From a virus: a DNA stretch of 35,150 bases. The translations under genes and the position numbers were made by a program. Location: positions 1 through 35,150 of IMG/VR virus record IMGVR_UViG_3300029319_006793. One strand, 5' to 3'. Below the pieces are notes generated by a model. That model ran no database searches. It was not told the origin of the DNA and saw nothing but the letters and a program-made list of their open reading frames with translations. Shown one piece after another: positions 15,803-24,286 of this stretch (position 1 is its first letter; each line of letters starts with the position of its first letter).

Positions 15803-16591
15803 TTAGTTAGCCTTTAAATATTTTGATATTTCTGTACGCCATACTTCGTATAGATTGTTATCTCTTGCTGAACCTCTTCCATAATGATATAAAAATGGAA
15901 TGTATTCTGAATCTTCATTTACAGGAATAAAAATTTGTTCTCCATGATTTAAATCTAACACATGATATTGTCTTAAACTTTCATCGCCCCAATGTTTTGC
16001 AGAATTAGGACATATATAATAATCTAAATTATGTTCATGTGCATAATATGTTACATTACCTGTTGTATCACCAACTGAACAATCAGGCATTAAATTGCAT
16101 TCTTCAAATTTTGATCGTTCATATATAAAAAATTGATCTCTTGCAATATTTAAATCACCTCTCCACATTGCTGATACAAAAAAGTTTTTATCAACCATTG
16201 GTAGAACGGATTCTGTCCATTCAGATAAAAATATACAATCGTAATCCAGTAGACAAACATATTTTCCATTTCCAGCTTTTATACCAGTTTCATATGCTAT
16301 ACTTTTAAAAATACTTGCAAGACCAACTTGATTGCCAGCTTCTAATGTTACCCAACCTTCATTACCCATACGAGTATCTTTATTTTCTGATTTCACTATA
16401 AATATATCATCTCTAGAATTATAAAATTCATTCAGATAATCATAAAGTTCTTGTTCTTCTTTATTTCTTATATCTGTTACAATATAAATTTTGTAAGGAT
16501 ATTTAGTATACTTATCTATACTTTCAATTAACAGCTTCACATAATCAGCTCTTAATACAACTGTAATAATAATATCAATGTTATTTGTCAT
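15803..16591 (-). CDS. Family 2-like glycosyltransferase
   Basis: This protein has 262 residues. It begins IDIIITVVLRADYVKLLIESID, the classic first strand and helix of GT2, with IYIVTDIRN as the second strand. CLLDYDCIFLSEWTESV near 110-126 carries D-x-D at the metal site. A stretch rich in Asp, His and Tyr follows (YYAHEHNLDYYICPN; HWGDESLRQYHVL), probably the acceptor side. It is a soluble GT-A protein with no transmembrane segment, between other GT genes with one to two bases spacing. Confidence 0.73.
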   Translation of the reverse strand: MTNNIDIIITVVLRADYVKLLIESIDKYTKYPYKIYIVTDIRNKEEQELYDYLNEFYNSRDDIFIVKSENKDTRMGNEGWVTLEAGNQVGLASIFKSIAYETGIKAGNGKYVCLLDYDCIFLSEWTESVLPMVDKNFFVSAMWRGDLNIARDQFFIYERSKFEECNLMPDCSVGDTTGNVTYYAHEHNLDYYICPNSAKHWGDESLRQYHVLDLNHGEQIFIPVNEDSEYIPFLYHYGRGSARDNNLYEVWRTEISKYLKAN

Positions 16592-16592
16592 A

Positions 16593-17351
16593 TTATACTC
16601 CTATAACTTGATTTTTTATTCCATGATCGCGTTCCCATTGTCCCCATTCTTTATAAAATAATTCTTCTGCTTTTTTTTGAGATGCTAATAATCCTTGAAC
16701 ATTGATAGATGTTTTTGTTTGAAATGGAGTTCCAATATGATTCCATTGTCTTGTTGGCCTATTTAATACTGCAAAATTATTATAACCTAATTTCATAGCT
16801 CGATAACAATAACTCTGAAATTCTCTATCACCTTTATATCTTTCATCTATAAGTCCTACCTTTTCTCGTACATCATGATGTAACCATAAGATACCATCTG
16901 CCCATAAAACTTTGTCTATATCCCAATCATAATGATTACCAAAATTTACACAATATTCATTTCCTGTACTATGTAATCGTAATCCTATTACACCTGTATT
17001 CATTTCTTTATCATCACTTATATTGATACATTTTTGTATCCAATCTTCATCGAGTATAAACATATCATCATGATGAAAACAAAAATATTCGCCAGCCTTT
17101 AATTTTTCTAAAGACATATTTACTGATCTAGAAATATTAAATTCTTCATGATTTTCTAATTTATTAACTTTATCTGCATATTCTTCAAAATCAATTGATT
17201 GAAATAAATCAAAATTTTGATTAGCAATTATATCTATTTCGTAATCTATATCAGCTGCTTCAGCTTGTCTTATTAAATTAGCAAATGATTCCAAATTAAT
17301 TTGTCTTCGTTCAAATAACGTAGGCACACAAAATCTTACAAATTTTTTCAT
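16593..17351 (-). CDS. Family 2-like glycosyltransferase
   Basis: This protein has 252 residues. The first strand is KKFVRFCVPTLFERR; IDYEIDIIANQN is the second. NISRSVNMSLEKL and YFCFHHDDMFILDEDW carry the D-D pair of the nucleotide-binding and metal site (about 112-113). KVGLIDERYKGDREFQSYCYRAMKLGY, with the E-F-Q-x-Y pattern, resembles the GT2 catalytic-base region where E-D or D-x-E is usual. No membrane segment. The gene lies one base before the next gene and one base after GDP-fucose synthase. Confidence 0.75.
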   Translation of the reverse strand: MKKFVRFCVPTLFERRQINLESFANLIRQAEAADIDYEIDIIANQNFDLFQSIDFEEYADKVNKLENHEEFNISRSVNMSLEKLKAGEYFCFHHDDMFILDEDWIQKCINISDDKEMNTGVIGLRLHSTGNEYCVNFGNHYDWDIDKVLWADGILWLHHDVREKVGLIDERYKGDREFQSYCYRAMKLGYNNFAVLNRPTRQWNHIGTPFQTKTSINVQGLLASQKKAEELFYKEWGQWERDHGIKNQVIGV

Positions 17352-18254
17352 TTATTTTCTCGCTTTATCATAATTAGTTACAAACCAATCAACAGTTTCT
17401 TTTATTCCATCTTCAATCGATGTAAATTCAAAATCTGGCAAATATTTTTTTAGTTTTGAATTATCAGCTGGCTTTCTAAATTGGCCTGTTGGTTTATCTG
17501 TTTGATATATTACCTCTCCTTTAAACTCCATTGCATCTACTATCAATTCAACTAAATATTTTATTGTTATCTCATGAGATGTAGAAAGTATAACAGGCTC
17601 AGTTTCATTATAATGATCTAAAGCCCAATTAGCTAACTTACCAACATCTTTTGAAAAAATAAATTCTCTTAATGGAGAACCATCACCCCAAATTTCAAAT
17701 GGAGTATTATTTTGTTTAGCTATATAACATTTATGAATCAATGATGGAATAACATGTCCATTTTCTAAATCAAAATTATCTGCTGGACCGTATATATTAG
17801 TCGGAACAACACTTACAAAATCAACGTCAAATTGATCTCTATATACTGTAGTTTGTACGTCTAACATTCTTTTTGCATATGCATAACCATAATTAGACCA
17901 ATGTGGTGCACCTAAATGAATCTTTTTTTCTGTTAATGGATATTCAACTTTATCAGGAAATATACATGTTGATAAAAAAGAAACTAATTTTTTAACACCA
18001 TAAATTCTACAAGCTTCTAATACATTAGTATTTATTAAAATATTTTCTCTAAAGAAATCTCCTTTATACTTCATGTTACCATAAACACCTCCAACTCTAG
18101 CTGCACAATGAACTACATGGGTTGGTTTATGAGTTTCAAAAATATTTTTTACTTCTGACCATTCTCTTAAATCAGCATCATGAGATCCTAAATATACATC
18201 TGCATTAATTGTAGAACCAACTAATCCTGTACCTCCTGTTACTAATGTTTTCAT
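17352..18254 (-). CDS. fcl: GDP-L-fucose synthase (GDP-4-keto-6-deoxymannose 3,5-epimerase/4-reductase)
   Basis: Completes GDP-L-fucose synthesis from the Gmd product, using NADPH. GGTGLVG at 7-13 binds the cofactor; AARVGGVYGN at 51-60, S95-T-C97-I-F-P-D with the epimerisation cysteine in the S-x-C spacing of E. coli enzyme S107/C109, Y124-x-x-x-K128, and NGHVIPSLIHK with the conserved His all match the family. Its 300 residues are close to the usual 310-320. It is the first gene after motif copy B, and AAAGGA precedes its ATG, so it may open a transcription unit. Confidence 0.93.
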   Translation of the reverse strand: MKTLVTGGTGLVGSTINADVYLGSHDADLREWSEVKNIFETHKPTHVVHCAARVGGVYGNMKYKGDFFRENILINTNVLEACRIYGVKKLVSFLSTCIFPDKVEYPLTEKKIHLGAPHWSNYGYAYAKRMLDVQTTVYRDQFDVDFVSVVPTNIYGPADNFDLENGHVIPSLIHKCYIAKQNNTPFEIWGDGSPLREFIFSKDVGKLANWALDHYNETEPVILSTSHEITIKYLVELIVDAMEFKGEVIYQTDKPTGQFRKPADNSKLKKYLPDFEFTSIEDGIKETVDWFVTNYDKARK

Positions 18255-18282
18255 ATTTTTCTTCCTTTAAATATTTCTATAA

Positions 18283-18311
18283 TATATAAAAATTTTCTCA
18301 AATAACCAAAT
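18283..18311 (-). promoter_or_regulatory. Repeated intergenic motif, copy B (putative promoter)
   Basis: On the minus strand this reads ATTTGGTTATTTGAGAAAATTTTTATATATTAT, matching copies A and C in the TTTGG, TTTGA and T-run elements. It fills the 62-base gap between the sialyltransferase-like gene and GDP-fucose synthase, the longest gap inside the glycan locus, ending about 29 bases before the ATG with AAAGGA between. A promoter for the second half of the locus is inferred. Confidence 0.5.
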
Positions 18312-18316
18312 CCGAA

Positions 18317-18985
18317 TTAAACTTTTATTATTTCTAAATTTGGAAATTTGCATTCTAAATTTCCACTAGTATGTATTGTAAATTGTTTATTTGGAAAGTT
18401 TTTTACAAATCTTACAACTGAATCTTTCATTCTTTTTGAATCTTCTGGGCCACCTGGGCCGCCATCCGCTAAATAACCAACATCATAGAAATCCATTCCA
18501 ATCAAAATTATTTCTGTAGCTCCTGTATCTAATACTGCATATCCTACAGCCGCATTACCAGACGATGGATAATGATGAGGATATCTTTCTTGATATGTAT
18601 CCATATGTTCAATATGATGATCACCTAACCATGTAGCTTGTATTGGTGTTGGTTCTGCACAGAAAAAGAATTTATCATCAATAAATTTATAATATTTGTT
18701 ATTACCATCACCAAAATCTCTTGGATTCTTCATATGAATTGTATATGGCTGAACAATACCTTGAACATTAAATTTTGTATATAGTCCGCGAGTTGACATG
18801 CCTTCTACTTCACCTGGTGTACGACTTAAAATTTGAAATATATTTTTACCTTCCAAATAAGGACCTACTTCTGGTAATTGTAACTCATCTCCAAATCTAT
18901 TAACTAAGATATATAAATCAATATCATTTGGCAATGTTTTTAATGCTTTTAAGGATTGTCCTCTACATACAACTGCTACTTTCAT
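18317..18985 (-). CDS. GT42 sialyltransferase/DUF115-like protein
   Basis: This protein has 222 residues. The N-terminal strand is followed by C7-R-G-Q-S-L, like the C-N-G-P-S-L nucleotide loop of GT42 sialyltransferases. SSGNAAVGYAVLDTG then IILIGMDFYD (141-168) matches the TSG....A...G.KEIYL.GIDFY element of those enzymes and of the related DUF115/MptE-like group. A conserved catalytic histidine is not clearly assigned; H184-H185-type residues are absent but H210-region IHTSGN might serve. The gene is near NeuB and a cytidylyltransferase, so transfer of a CMP-nonulosonate is the favoured role. It is shorter than typical GT42 enzymes (about 260-300). Confidence 0.55.
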   Translation of the reverse strand: MKVAVVCRGQSLKALKTLPNDIDLYILVNRFGDELQLPEVGPYLEGKNIFQILSRTPGEVEGMSTRGLYTKFNVQGIVQPYTIHMKNPRDFGDGNNKYYKFIDDKFFFCAEPTPIQATWLGDHHIEHMDTYQERYPHHYPSSGNAAVGYAVLDTGATEIILIGMDFYDVGYLADGGPGGPEDSKRMKDSVVRFVKNFPNKQFTIHTSGNLECKFPNLEIIKV

Positions 18986-20646
18986 GATTTTCTTTTTATT
19001 AGAATATTATGTTCAGCAAAATAAAGATAATCAATATTTGTACCCAAAAAACAATTAATTGCATGTTCTGGTGTTTCTACTATAGGTTCTCTATCATTAA
19101 AACTTGTATTTAATAATATAGGAACTCCTGTTTTTTCATGAAACTTTTTTATTAATGTATAATACCATTCATTATTATTTTTTGTCACTGTTTGTAATCT
19201 TGCAGTTCCGTCAAAATGCACTACAGCTGGTACTTTATCTTTCATATTATCTTTGAACGGTATAGCAAAATTCATATACGGACTTTCAATATCATATTCA
19301 AACCAATTTTTAACTTCTTCTCTTAATATAGATGGCGCGAAAGGTCTGAACCATTGTCTATGTTTCACTTTTTCATTGATGATATCTTTCATTTTATCAC
19401 TTCTTGGATCTGCCAATATACTTCTATTACCTAATGCTCTTCTACCAGATTCAGATCCTTCATTGAATACAGATACAATATTTTGATCGGCCAATAAATT
19501 AACAACATCGTTATCTTTTGCAACTGAAATTTCAATTTTATCGTATGATTTATCAATTGCCTTTCTAACTGATTCAATATCATACCGTTCACCTAAATAT
19601 GGAGTAAAATTATCTTTCCATTCAATTCTTTTATTTTTTAAAAGATGATAATAAACATATTGTGCCGCACCTAATACTAATCCACCATCATATGGGACTG
19701 GATCGACATGTATATGATCAAAATTAAATTTTTCTAATAATTTACCCACTGCAACACAATTTAATGCCACTCCTCCAGATAAACATAAATTTTTACAATA
19801 TCCTTTTAGTTCAGGATTATCTAAATATGATTGTATTGTATCTACTAACCAATCTTCTGTAAATTGTTGTAATGCTGCAGCTATATCAAATGATCCTTGT
19901 TCATCTTTACCAATATCTGTTATATTTTTTGCTTCGTTGATAAATCCAATCGGATTATTTTTTAATTGAGATAAATATTTATTTCTATCTCCTAATGCTG
20001 CCATTCCCATAACTGTTCCTGCAGAATGACCATATGGATGTCCTGTCGATAAACCAAAAACTTGGCCTGTATAATATGACCATAGTTGGCCGATCGTAAA
20101 ACCTCTTTGTTCTAAATCTTCAAATCCCATATCAATAGGATGAATTTCATTATCTTGGCCAAACCAAACCGTACGACAAGTCGCTCTACCAACTGGATAA
20201 TCTGCTGATGATTCTTCCCTACCGCCGCCATCAATTGTAATAATTAATGATTCTGATAAGTTACTTGAATAAAATGCAGCTGCTGCATGACATTTATGAT
20301 GACCTATTTGAATAAGTTCACCATCTTGATATGCTAATTGACTTTTAACATTTGGATCAGATTTTTGTTTTGATATATCAGGAACAGGTCTTCCAGTTGC
20401 TTCTGGATATGAATCTTTCCATTCTGGTCTATTTCGAAGTATATTTTTTATACCAGAAGCTCCACAACCTACCACATAATCAATATCATCACATTTACCT
20501 ACCACATCAAGAAATAATCCATATGGATCACCATTAGGTTCTTTTTCTCTTATATATCTTTCAAGTTCTGCATGTATAATTGGAATTCCATCTTCTAATA
20601 CACAAAATGAACAATCATGTCCTTGCCAAAATGCTGCTATTTTCAT
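18982..20646 (-). CDS. Carbamoyltransferase (NodU/CmcH/TobZ family)
   Basis: Predicted to make carbamoyl-adenylate from carbamoyl phosphate and ATP and transfer the carbamoyl group to a sugar hydroxyl. The 554-residue length fits the full two-domain family. The N-terminal metal site G115-H-H-K-C-H120 and D139-G-G-G lie in the Kae1-like domain. CLSGGVALNC and DPVPYDGGLVLGAAQ belong to the same ASKHA-type fold. SESGRRALGNRSILADPR and QWFRPFAPSIL are strong family hallmarks. Its start overlaps nothing: it follows the FkbM-like gene directly, and it overlaps the next gene as ATGA. Acceptor is probably a sugar of the encoded glycan, inferred from context. Confidence 0.93.
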   Translation of the reverse strand: MKIAAFWQGHDCSFCVLEDGIPIIHAELERYIREKEPNGDPYGLFLDVVGKCDDIDYVVGCGASGIKNILRNRPEWKDSYPEATGRPVPDISKQKSDPNVKSQLAYQDGELIQIGHHKCHAAAAFYSSNLSESLIITIDGGGREESSADYPVGRATCRTVWFGQDNEIHPIDMGFEDLEQRGFTIGQLWSYYTGQVFGLSTGHPYGHSAGTVMGMAALGDRNKYLSQLKNNPIGFINEAKNITDIGKDEQGSFDIAAALQQFTEDWLVDTIQSYLDNPELKGYCKNLCLSGGVALNCVAVGKLLEKFNFDHIHVDPVPYDGGLVLGAAQYVYYHLLKNKRIEWKDNFTPYLGERYDIESVRKAIDKSYDKIEISVAKDNDVVNLLADQNIVSVFNEGSESGRRALGNRSILADPRSDKMKDIINEKVKHRQWFRPFAPSILREEVKNWFEYDIESPYMNFAIPFKDNMKDKVPAVVHFDGTARLQTVTKNNNEWYYTLIKKFHEKTGVPILLNTSFNDREPIVETPEHAINCFLGTNIDYLYFAEHNILIKRKS

Positions 20647-21222
20647 TTAACTCTCCACTTTATCTTCTGGTAACATTGCAACTATCATATCATTATATTC
20701 CATTACAGTGTACTGTGAATTAATATCTTGCAATTGATTTTTTAATTCATCAATTGATACTTTGCTCCAACAAGGATCTGATGGATCACCTATTCTTCGT
20801 AAATCATCTATTACAATAATATGATTTTTAATTGGATGATTTTTTATAGCTTCTAATTCATTGTATAATGGATTAGGTCCTTGAACATTAATATCACCAT
20901 GAGCATCTAAAAATATAAAACATGGTTCTGTTATTTCGTTAAGAATTTCTGGTAATACTGTTCTTGAATCACCTAAATGAATTTTAACTTTTGGATTATC
21001 TTTAAATTTTTCAACACATGGAGTATAAAATGGTTCATGAATTTCAATCGAATGTATTGTTTTAAAATATCCATCTGCCCATGAAATACCGTTACCTCTA
21101 TAAGTTCCTGTCTCGATATAAGTTTGCTGTGGTCTATCAAATCGTATTAATCCAAATATTTCTTTTGATGATATATCTCCTGGTTGTATACCAGCTGGGA
21201 CTGGTCTAGGTGTCCAATTCAT
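20647..21222 (-). CDS. FkbM-type methyltransferase-like protein, paralog of 10822-11481
   Basis: This protein has 191 residues: YIETGTYRGNG near 35-45, SIEIHEPF, HLGDSRTVLPEIL, FIFLDAHGD and ELEAIKNHPIKNHIIVIDD, the same motif order as the protein at 10822-11481. The first motif has E-T-G-T in place of the classical D-x-G-x-G. It lies between NeuB and the carbamoyltransferase, 11 bases after NeuB's neighbour. A sugar-modifying transferase is inferred; binding of S-adenosylmethionine is not proved. A candidate start near MNWTPRPVPAG is used because the N terminus is Pro-rich and fits the next beta strand. Confidence 0.65.
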   Translation of the reverse strand: MNWTPRPVPAGIQPGDISSKEIFGLIRFDRPQQTYIETGTYRGNGISWADGYFKTIHSIEIHEPFYTPCVEKFKDNPKVKIHLGDSRTVLPEILNEITEPCFIFLDAHGDINVQGPNPLYNELEAIKNHPIKNHIIVIDDLRRIGDPSDPCWSKVSIDELKNQLQDINSQYTVMEYNDMIVAMLPEDKVES

Positions 21223-21233
21223 AATATTTCCTC

Positions 21234-22088
21234 TTATATTGTTTTACGTAATTTATTCCTAATTGGTAATTCACTTTCAGTTACCATTTTACTATCTGTT
21301 CCTAACATATCATTTATATCGATACATCGTTTTCTTAATTTATCCATTCCGATTACTTCCAAACTCGATTTTTGATCAGTTCCCCACATATCATGTGATA
21401 ATGTAATATGACGTTCAATTACTTTAGCTCCTAATGAAACTGCTATAACTGTTGGTTCAAGATCAGGTTCATGGCCAGAGTATCCAACTATACAATCATA
21501 TCTTTTTTTATAAAATGGAATCAATTTTAAATTTATTTCTTTTCTAGGTGTTGGATAACTAGAATTAGTATGCATTACGACTGGTGATTTACCATGTTTA
21601 CATATTTCATTAAATGCTGTATCAACTTCTTTTAATGTTGACATACCTGTAGACATTATTATCTGAGTTCCAGATAATGCTGATTGTTTCAATAATTCTA
21701 AATCTGTTATCAAAGCTGATGGTATTTTTATAAATGGAATATTATATTGCATTAAAAATTCTAATGAATCTAAATCCCATACAGATGCAGACCAATCAAC
21801 AGGTTTTTCAGAACTATATTTATCAATGTAATCATATTCTGATTTTTCAAACTCTACTTTGTATTTATAATCTAAATATGTCATGGTTCCCCAAGGTGTT
21901 TCTCTCATTACAGATTTTTGATGATCAGGAACACATACATCTGGATTTCTTTTTTGAAATTTAGCACAATCCCATCCACATGCATTTACTGCATCAATTA
22001 ATTTTTTAGTGATATTTAAATCTCCGTTATGATTAATACCTATTTCTCCTATAAAATACGGAGTATCAAGTTTATTAAAGTCTATCAT
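21234..22088 (-). CDS. neuB: NeuB-family nonulosonate synthase lacking the SAF domain
   Basis: Condenses an N-acyl hexosamine (or its 6-phosphate) with phosphoenolpyruvate to give a nine-carbon acid such as sialic, legionaminic or pseudaminic acid. EIGINHNGD (15-23), AKFQKRNP (42-49), PSALITDLELL, MSTGMSTLKEV, HTNSSYPTP, VGYSGHEPD and ERHITL follow in the NeuB TIM-barrel order, with the histidines of GYSGHE and ERHIT as predicted metal ligands. At 284 residues it stops where the barrel ends; cellular NeuB has about 345-350 with a C-terminal SAF (antifreeze-like) domain. It overlaps the HAD gene as ATGA, so the two are coupled. Confidence 0.9.
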   Translation of the reverse strand: MIDFNKLDTPYFIGEIGINHNGDLNITKKLIDAVNACGWDCAKFQKRNPDVCVPDHQKSVMRETPWGTMTYLDYKYKVEFEKSEYDYIDKYSSEKPVDWSASVWDLDSLEFLMQYNIPFIKIPSALITDLELLKQSALSGTQIIMSTGMSTLKEVDTAFNEICKHGKSPVVMHTNSSYPTPRKEINLKLIPFYKKRYDCIVGYSGHEPDLEPTVIAVSLGAKVIERHITLSHDMWGTDQKSSLEVIGMDKLRKRCIDINDMLGTDSKMVTESELPIRNKLRKTI

Positions 22089-22384
22089 ATTTCTTCTATT
22101 CTTTTAGTTTTATCACATATCAATAAATCATAGTCAGGTTTTTCGCCTACACTTAATTTATGATATTTACAACCCCATTTATCTAATTGTTTTTTAGTTA
22201 TATCAAACCAATCTATACCAGTTACAGATCCTCGTGCTGTATAATATGTTATTTTATTTCCTTCATCATACAGTTTATTTATTTTAGTTATATTTTTTCT
22301 AATTGGTATAGCATGTGGATAATATCTTTCATCTATATATCTACAAATAGTTTCATCAATATCTACGTATATATTTTTTACCAT
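22085..22384 (-). CDS. Small HAD-superfamily phosphatase, candidate nonulosonate-9-phosphatase
   Basis: This protein has 99 residues from MVKNIYVDIDE. This start is chosen because GGAGG lies nine bases before it; an ATG three codons upstream is only one base after that GGAGG. Catalytic D8-x-D10, T49 in YYTARG, K82 and D86/D91 in YDLLICDKT form the four HAD motifs in a minimal capless fold. It overlaps NeuB by four bases and follows the SDR by a few. Adjacent phosphatase and NeuB genes suggest removal of the 9-phosphate from a nonulosonate made from a 6-phosphate precursor, as known for eukaryotic and some bacterial pathways; this is inference. Confidence 0.75.
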   Translation of the reverse strand: MVKNIYVDIDETICRYIDERYYPHAIPIRKNITKINKLYDEGNKITYYTARGSVTGIDWFDITKKQLDKWGCKYHKLSVGEKPDYDLLICDKTKRIEEI

Positions 22385-23058
22385 GCCGTCCATCCTCCAT
22401 CAACTTTTATTTCTGTTCCTGTTATATAACTTGAATTTTCAGATGCTAAAAATTCAATCGCACCATATAATTCTTTTGCATTCATCATTCTTTGCAAAGG
22501 AGTCTGTAATGAATATTTAGTTTTAAATGTATTATCTTGTTCGTGATTTACACCTCCTGGTATAATAGTATTAACTCTTATTTTTGGTGCTAAATGTGTT
22601 GCTAAATGCTTTGATAACATTATCACTGCAGATTTTGATACACTATATCCAATATGTTTTTCATCGTCAACATATAAATCTTTTCTAGGTGAAACAACTC
22701 CATAAGTAGATGAAAAATTAATAATACTACCTTCTTTAAATGTTCGAGCATACTCTCTACAGACACAAAATAATGCTGTTATATTTGTATCTAAATATTG
22801 TTTAAATGAATCTAAACTTATGTTAAACAAGTTATTATCTGATGTCTTATCATCTATATGATGATTCAATGCAAATAAATTTACTAACGCATCTATATCA
22901 TCTGAAATATTTTTAAAATATGTTTTTACAAATAATTCGTCTGTTAAATCATGTCCAAGAGATAAATCAAGTCTATATACTGTATGACCGTTTGCCTCAA
23001 ACATATTACAAATAGATTTTCCAATCAAACCTTCTGAACCTGTAACTATTACATTCAT
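22378..23058 (-). CDS. Short-chain dehydrogenase/reductase (SDR), PtmA-like position
   Basis: Classical SDR of 226 residues, NAD(P)-dependent. TGSEGLIGKSI near 6-16 is the cofactor loop, NFSSTYG holds the catalytic serine, and Y-S-V-S-K is the Y-x-x-x-K. IIPGGVNHEQDNTF and ITGTEIKVDGGW complete the family pattern. SDRs of this kind are found with NeuB and DegT genes (for example PtmA in the Campylobacter legionaminate cluster). Its substrate may be a keto-sugar intermediate. It overlaps the HAD gene and ends with the Shine-Dalgarno of that gene. Confidence 0.85.
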   Translation of the reverse strand: MNVIVTGSEGLIGKSICNMFEANGHTVYRLDLSLGHDLTDELFVKTYFKNISDDIDALVNLFALNHHIDDKTSDNNLFNISLDSFKQYLDTNITALFCVCREYARTFKEGSIINFSSTYGVVSPRKDLYVDDEKHIGYSVSKSAVIMLSKHLATHLAPKIRVNTIIPGGVNHEQDNTFKTKYSLQTPLQRMMNAKELYGAIEFLASENSSYITGTEIKVDGGWTAW

Positions 23059-23059
23059 A

Positions 23060-24286
23060 TTATCCCCATAAAGTATTATCCCAAGAATCTGCGTCTTGAT
23101 TCTTAAAATGTTCTAATTTAAAATATTCTATTGTTCTTGTTAAACATAATGCTTGAAATTCTCTTTCTTCCGCATTAGCTTGATTACAAGTAAACTGCAT
23201 TATTCTTTGTTGTAACCATTCTGCTATAGGAGCACGGCCCCATCCTATTTTTTGATCTTTAAAACAAGGTTCATTATAAACTAATTGCCAAGCTGCATAT
23301 ATTCCATCTCCGCCAAATTGCATATACATTTTTCTAAACTCTTGCCAAGTAACTCCATATTGTTCACCGTTAAATACCGCTGCAAATGTATAATAAGAAT
23401 TTGTATATCCTGTCGGTGTTCTTTGTGGTATTAAAATATCAAACTCAGATTTTTTTATAACATCAAGATATGCCTTACCCATTAAAGTTCGTTTTAAACA
23501 TAATTCATCTATTTTTTCTACTTGAGCTAATGCAACTGCAGCACAAATTTCAGGTAATCTATAATTATACGCTAAAATATTATGACGTTTCCAGTCTGGG
23601 TTCTGAAATTTATCTCTTGATATCCTAACTTTACCGCTAGATGCTGTTATATTCTTGAAACCTACTCCTGCATATTGTCTCATAAATTTTGCAAGGTCAG
23701 GATTATCTGTAGTAACTATTCCTCCATCACCACATGATAAATGTTTAGAATTTTCAAAACTCCAACTTCCAACATCTCCAATTGTTCCAGCTATTCTACC
23801 TTTACGATCTGTAGCCATAAAACATTGAGCACAATCTTCAAGAACATATAAACCATTTTCTTTTGCTATTTTTTCTATAGCTTCCATGTCACACATTAAA
23901 CCGTATAGATGTACTACCATTATAGCTTTAGTCTTAGGTGTAATTTTCTTTTTTATATCTTCTGGGTCTATACAAAACGTATCCTTACGAACATCAACAT
24001 ATACTGGAGTTGCATTAGCATGTGTAACTGCATATCCACACATCGCAACAGTTAATGCTGGAATAATTACTTCATCACCTTCTCCTACTCCAAATGCTTC
24101 TAAAGCTGCATGTAACGTCGATGTTCCAGAATTGCATCCAATGCCATATTTCTGTCCATGCTTTTCTGCAAATAGATTTTCCAAACGCTCTGTAAACGCT
24201 CCTGTTTCGCTAGCTCCAAATCCATTTTGTAAAACTTCAGAAACATACTGCATTTCATTTGTTTGAAATCTCCAACCTTTGCCCAT
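23060..24286 (-). CDS. DegT/DnrJ/EryC1/StrS-family PLP aminotransferase
   Basis: Transfers an amino group from glutamate to a keto-sugar nucleotide. 408 residues from MGKGWRF; this start is chosen over one ten codons earlier because its ATG overlaps the previous stop as TAATG and has AAAGGA eight bases before it. GCNSGTSTLHAALEAFGVG (50-68), DEVIIPALT, LEDCAQ with D151 contacting the PLP ring, and SFENSKHLSCGDGG with K181 forming the Schiff base all agree. It could use the product of the PseB-like dehydratase and lies directly after the cytidylyltransferase. PseC/LegC-like roles are possible. Confidence 0.9.
   Translation of the reverse strand: MGKGWRFQTNEMQYVSEVLQNGFGASETGAFTERLENLFAEKHGQKYGIGCNSGTSTLHAALEAFGVGEGDEVIIPALTVAMCGYAVTHANATPVYVDVRKDTFCIDPEDIKKKITPKTKAIMVVHLYGLMCDMEAIEKIAKENGLYVLEDCAQCFMATDRKGRIAGTIGDVGSWSFENSKHLSCGDGGIVTTDNPDLAKFMRQYAGVGFKNITASSGKVRISRDKFQNPDWKRHNILAYNYRLPEICAAVALAQVEKIDELCLKRTLMGKAYLDVIKKSEFDILIPQRTPTGYTNSYYTFAAVFNGEQYGVTWQEFRKMYMQFGGDGIYAAWQLVYNEPCFKDQKIGWGRAPIAEWLQQRIMQFTCNQANAEEREFQALCLTRTIEYFKLEHFKNQDADSWDNTLWG

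Noticed and set aside
18448-18470. G/C-rich GGGCCACCTGGGCCGCC repeat
   Set aside because: It is codon usage for a GGPGGPED loop inside the sialyltransferase-like protein, not a regulatory repeat.
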